The notes beneath the pieces were generated by a model, which did no database searches, was not told the origin of the DNA, and worked only from the letters and a program-made list of their open reading frames with translations. The position numbers and the translations under genes were made by a program. A stretch of 45,828 nt of DNA from assembly GCA_937873575.1 (NCBI GenBank), contig CALMPK010000429.1, positions 1 to 45,828 of the forward strand, in the 5' to 3' direction. The DNA is from an uncultured Hyphomicrobiaceae bacterium. Its GTDB lineage: Bacteria; Pseudomonadota; Alphaproteobacteria; Rhizobiales; Hyphomicrobiaceae. Below are positions 44,210 to 45,828 of the stretch, piece after piece (position 1 is the first letter of the stretch; each line of letters opens with the position of its first letter).

Positions 44210-45807
44210 CCGGCATTCCGTTCGACGCCGAAGGCCGGCGCATCTACAAGCCGGATGGCGCGACGCTGCGGGATTACATCGCGGCGCGGAACTTTGTAGA
44301 CATCATCCGCGGCCCGATCGGCTCGGGCACGTCGACCGCCTCGTGCATGCGGATCTATTCGACCGCGATGCAGCAGCGCAAGTCGTCAATGGACGGCGTG
44401 CGCCGGTCGCGCTGGTGCGTGGTCCGCAATACCTATCCTGAGCTCGAAACGTCGACGCTCAAGACCTGGCTTTTTTGGTTTCCCGAAAATCAGTACGGCG
44501 TGCTCAAGCGCTCGCGGCCGATGGCGCAGACGATCAAGGTCGGGGATGTCGAGCTCGAGGTGTGGTTCCTGGCGCTCGACAACGAGGACGACATCAAGAA
44601 GATGCGTTCGACCGAGTGGACCGGCTTCTGGTTCAACGAGCTCGAATGGACGATGTACGAGATTTTCTCGGAAGCCGTGACCCGCGTGGGCCGCTATCCG
44701 AGCGTCGCGGAAGGCGGGAGCGAGTGGTACGGCGTGATCGGCGACATGAACGCGCCGAACGAACTGCACTGGCTGCCGCGCATGACAGGCGAGGCGGACT
44801 ATCCCGACGAGGTTCCTGACACAAAGCGGGTGTACTGGCCGAAGAACGAGGACGGCTCGTCGAAGTGGGGGTATTTCATCCAGCCGCCGGCTGTCATCGA
44901 GACGGTCGGGCCCGGCGGCAAGGGCACGGGGAAGTTCACGCCGAATCCGCGCGCGGAGAACCTGCGCTGGTTGGATCCGAACTACTACGTCAAGCAGATG
45001 GACGGCCTGACGCCGGAGAAGATCCGCAACCGGCTGTGCAACAAGATTTCGTTTGTGATCGACGGCGATCCGGTGTGGACGAATGTGGATCCGGACGTAC
45101 ATTTCTCGCCAGTGCCGCTGCCCTATGTGCCAGGCCGCGAGGTCATCGTATCGCTGGACTTCGGGCGCACGCGGCCCTGCGCGCTGATCGCGCAGGAGAT
45201 TGGGAACAAGATCCAGGTCCAGCGCGAGTTCCGCATGTACAATGCGGGCGCGGAGCTTTTCGCGCCGGCCTTGAAGCGGTTTCTCGAGCAGCACTACCGC
45301 GGCGCGCGGATCAGGTTCGTGGGCGATCCGAAGGGGCGGGACAAGGGCGCGGCCACCGAGCGGTCGGCCTATGACATTTTCCGCGGGTTCGGGATGATCG
45401 TCGAGCCGGCGAAGGTCAAGAACAACGACTTGGCTATCCGCCTGGGCGCTGTCAGCTACGCGCTGCAGACGAACCGGCTGCTGGTGGCGCCGGAATGCTC
45501 GACGCTCCGGCCGGCGCTGGCCGGCAAATATCACTTCAAGCGCACGGACCTGGGCGAGCCGGAGCCGGTGAAGGACAAGTATTCCGACGCGGGCGACTGC
45601 CTGCAGTATCTCTGTGTCTATGTCGGCGAAGGCCGGCAGATGATGGGGTTGGAAGCCGTCGAGACGGGCCGGGCGGTGCGGGCCAAGGCCATGGGCCGGA
45701 TGGACCTGCGGCGGGGGGGGGGGTCGAGGGGGGCGCGCCGCCCTTCAAGCCTGGCGGCCGCCCAGCTGGCCCGTAGTCGCGTCGGCCCCCCCCCCCCGTC
45801 CTCGTGA
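44206..45807 (+). CDS. terL: Terminase large subunit
   Basis: Packaging motor, ATPase plus nuclease. P-loop IIRGPIGSGTSTASC (residues ~33-47), with Thr42 where the usual Lys stands. Walker B-like FWFNELEWT with Glu145. The nuclease site is visible as VSLDFG (Asp318), FVGDPKG (Asp374) and KYSDAGDC (Asp461/Asp464). The true C-terminus is at bases 2-49 (505 residues); after about 45714 the window sequence has G and C runs and is unreliable. It starts by ATGA overlap with the previous gene. Confidence 0.9.
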   Translation: MTGIPFDAEGRRIYKPDGATLRDYIAARNFVDIIRGPIGSGTSTASCMRIYSTAMQQRKSSMDGVRRSRWCVVRNTYPELETSTLKTWLFWFPENQYGVLKRSRPMAQTIKVGDVELEVWFLALDNEDDIKKMRSTEWTGFWFNELEWTMYEIFSEAVTRVGRYPSVAEGGSEWYGVIGDMNAPNELHWLPRMTGEADYPDEVPDTKRVYWPKNEDGSSKWGYFIQPPAVIETVGPGGKGTGKFTPNPRAENLRWLDPNYYVKQMDGLTPEKIRNRLCNKISFVIDGDPVWTNVDPDVHFSPVPLPYVPGREVIVSLDFGRTRPCALIAQEIGNKIQVQREFRMYNAGAELFAPALKRFLEQHYRGARIRFVGDPKGRDKGAATERSAYDIFRGFGMIVEPAKVKNNDLAIRLGAVSYALQTNRLLVAPECSTLRPALAGKYHFKRTDLGEPEPVKDKYSDAGDCLQYLCVYVGEGRQMMGLEAVETGRAVRAKAMGRMDLRRGGGSRGARRPSSLAAAQLARSRVGPPPPSS

Positions 45808-45828
45808 GTTCGCGCCGCGTCCGCGCCG
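45675..45828. repeat. Right copy of the terminal overlap, error-rich
   Basis: 45675-45714 equals 1-40. After that, runs of G and C, missing bases and a last ~24 bases with no counterpart at the left end indicate consensus errors. Gene predictions beyond 45714 should be ignored in favour of bases 1-49. Confidence 0.8.

Noticed and set aside
1..45828. CRISPR arrays, rRNA and tRNA genes, phage RNA polymerase
   Set aside because: None seen. The repeats present are a coding microsatellite, operators, inverted repeats of one cassette and short leader elements.

Overview
The window looks like the complete genome of one temperate, T7-like (podovirus-type) phage with a circular map. The first ~130 bases recur, with errors, at the right end, and the terminase gene that begins at 44206 finishes in bases 2-49, so the unit genome is about 45,674 bp. 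GC is high throughout. Gene content (compact tail with tubular proteins A and B, three large ejection proteins, a tyrosine integrase, small phage proteins of a type I associate with Rhizobiales phages) suggests an alphaproteobacterial host, but this is inference. I found no tRNA, CRISPR array or phage RNA polymerase.

Layout. 50-1138: mostly minus-strand accessory island inside the late region. 1139-24612 (+): portal, scaffold, capsid, tail tubular A/B, ejection proteins (one with a lysozyme domain, one with a DdrB-like ParB-fold domain), fibre, spike, exported transglycosylase, Cys/His endopeptidase, micro-lipoproteins and holin-like membrane proteins. 24663-30631 (-): left early operon with small membrane proteins, PD-(D/E)XK exonuclease, RecA-like ATPase, a DUF6948-like protein, a YGDG-repeat protein, HTH/excisionase-like protein, integrase and small genes. 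30746-31587: immunity region with an XRE repressor and a divergent Cro-like gene. 31754-35892 (+): right early operon with RusA, HNH and replication-like genes. 36034-40742 (-): a MoxR-type AAA+ ATPase, its VWA-like partner, a ParB-like protein and an inserted cassette. 40871-41137 (-): a second HTH regulator beside a tandem operator. 41364 to the end (+): packaging operon.

Regulation. A 15-bp palindrome GTGCAT-N3-ATGCAC lies inside three promoters (left, right and MoxR), each between -35 and -10, and is the likely operator of the repressor at 30950-31300. A second palindrome, GTTGTC-N5-GACAAC, occurs twice with 21-bp phasing next to the 40871-41137 regulator.

Most interesting structures. 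(1) A 1,586-bp cassette at 36291-37876 has 18-bp terminal inverted repeats (17/18) and a perfect 8-bp target duplication. It splits what was an ATGA stop/start overlap, carries three genes and has no recognisable transposase. (2) A ~117-nt intergenic segment between portal and the next gene folds as a closed multi-branch RNA. (3) Two leaders share a hairpin with an identical loop and a compensatory stem change.
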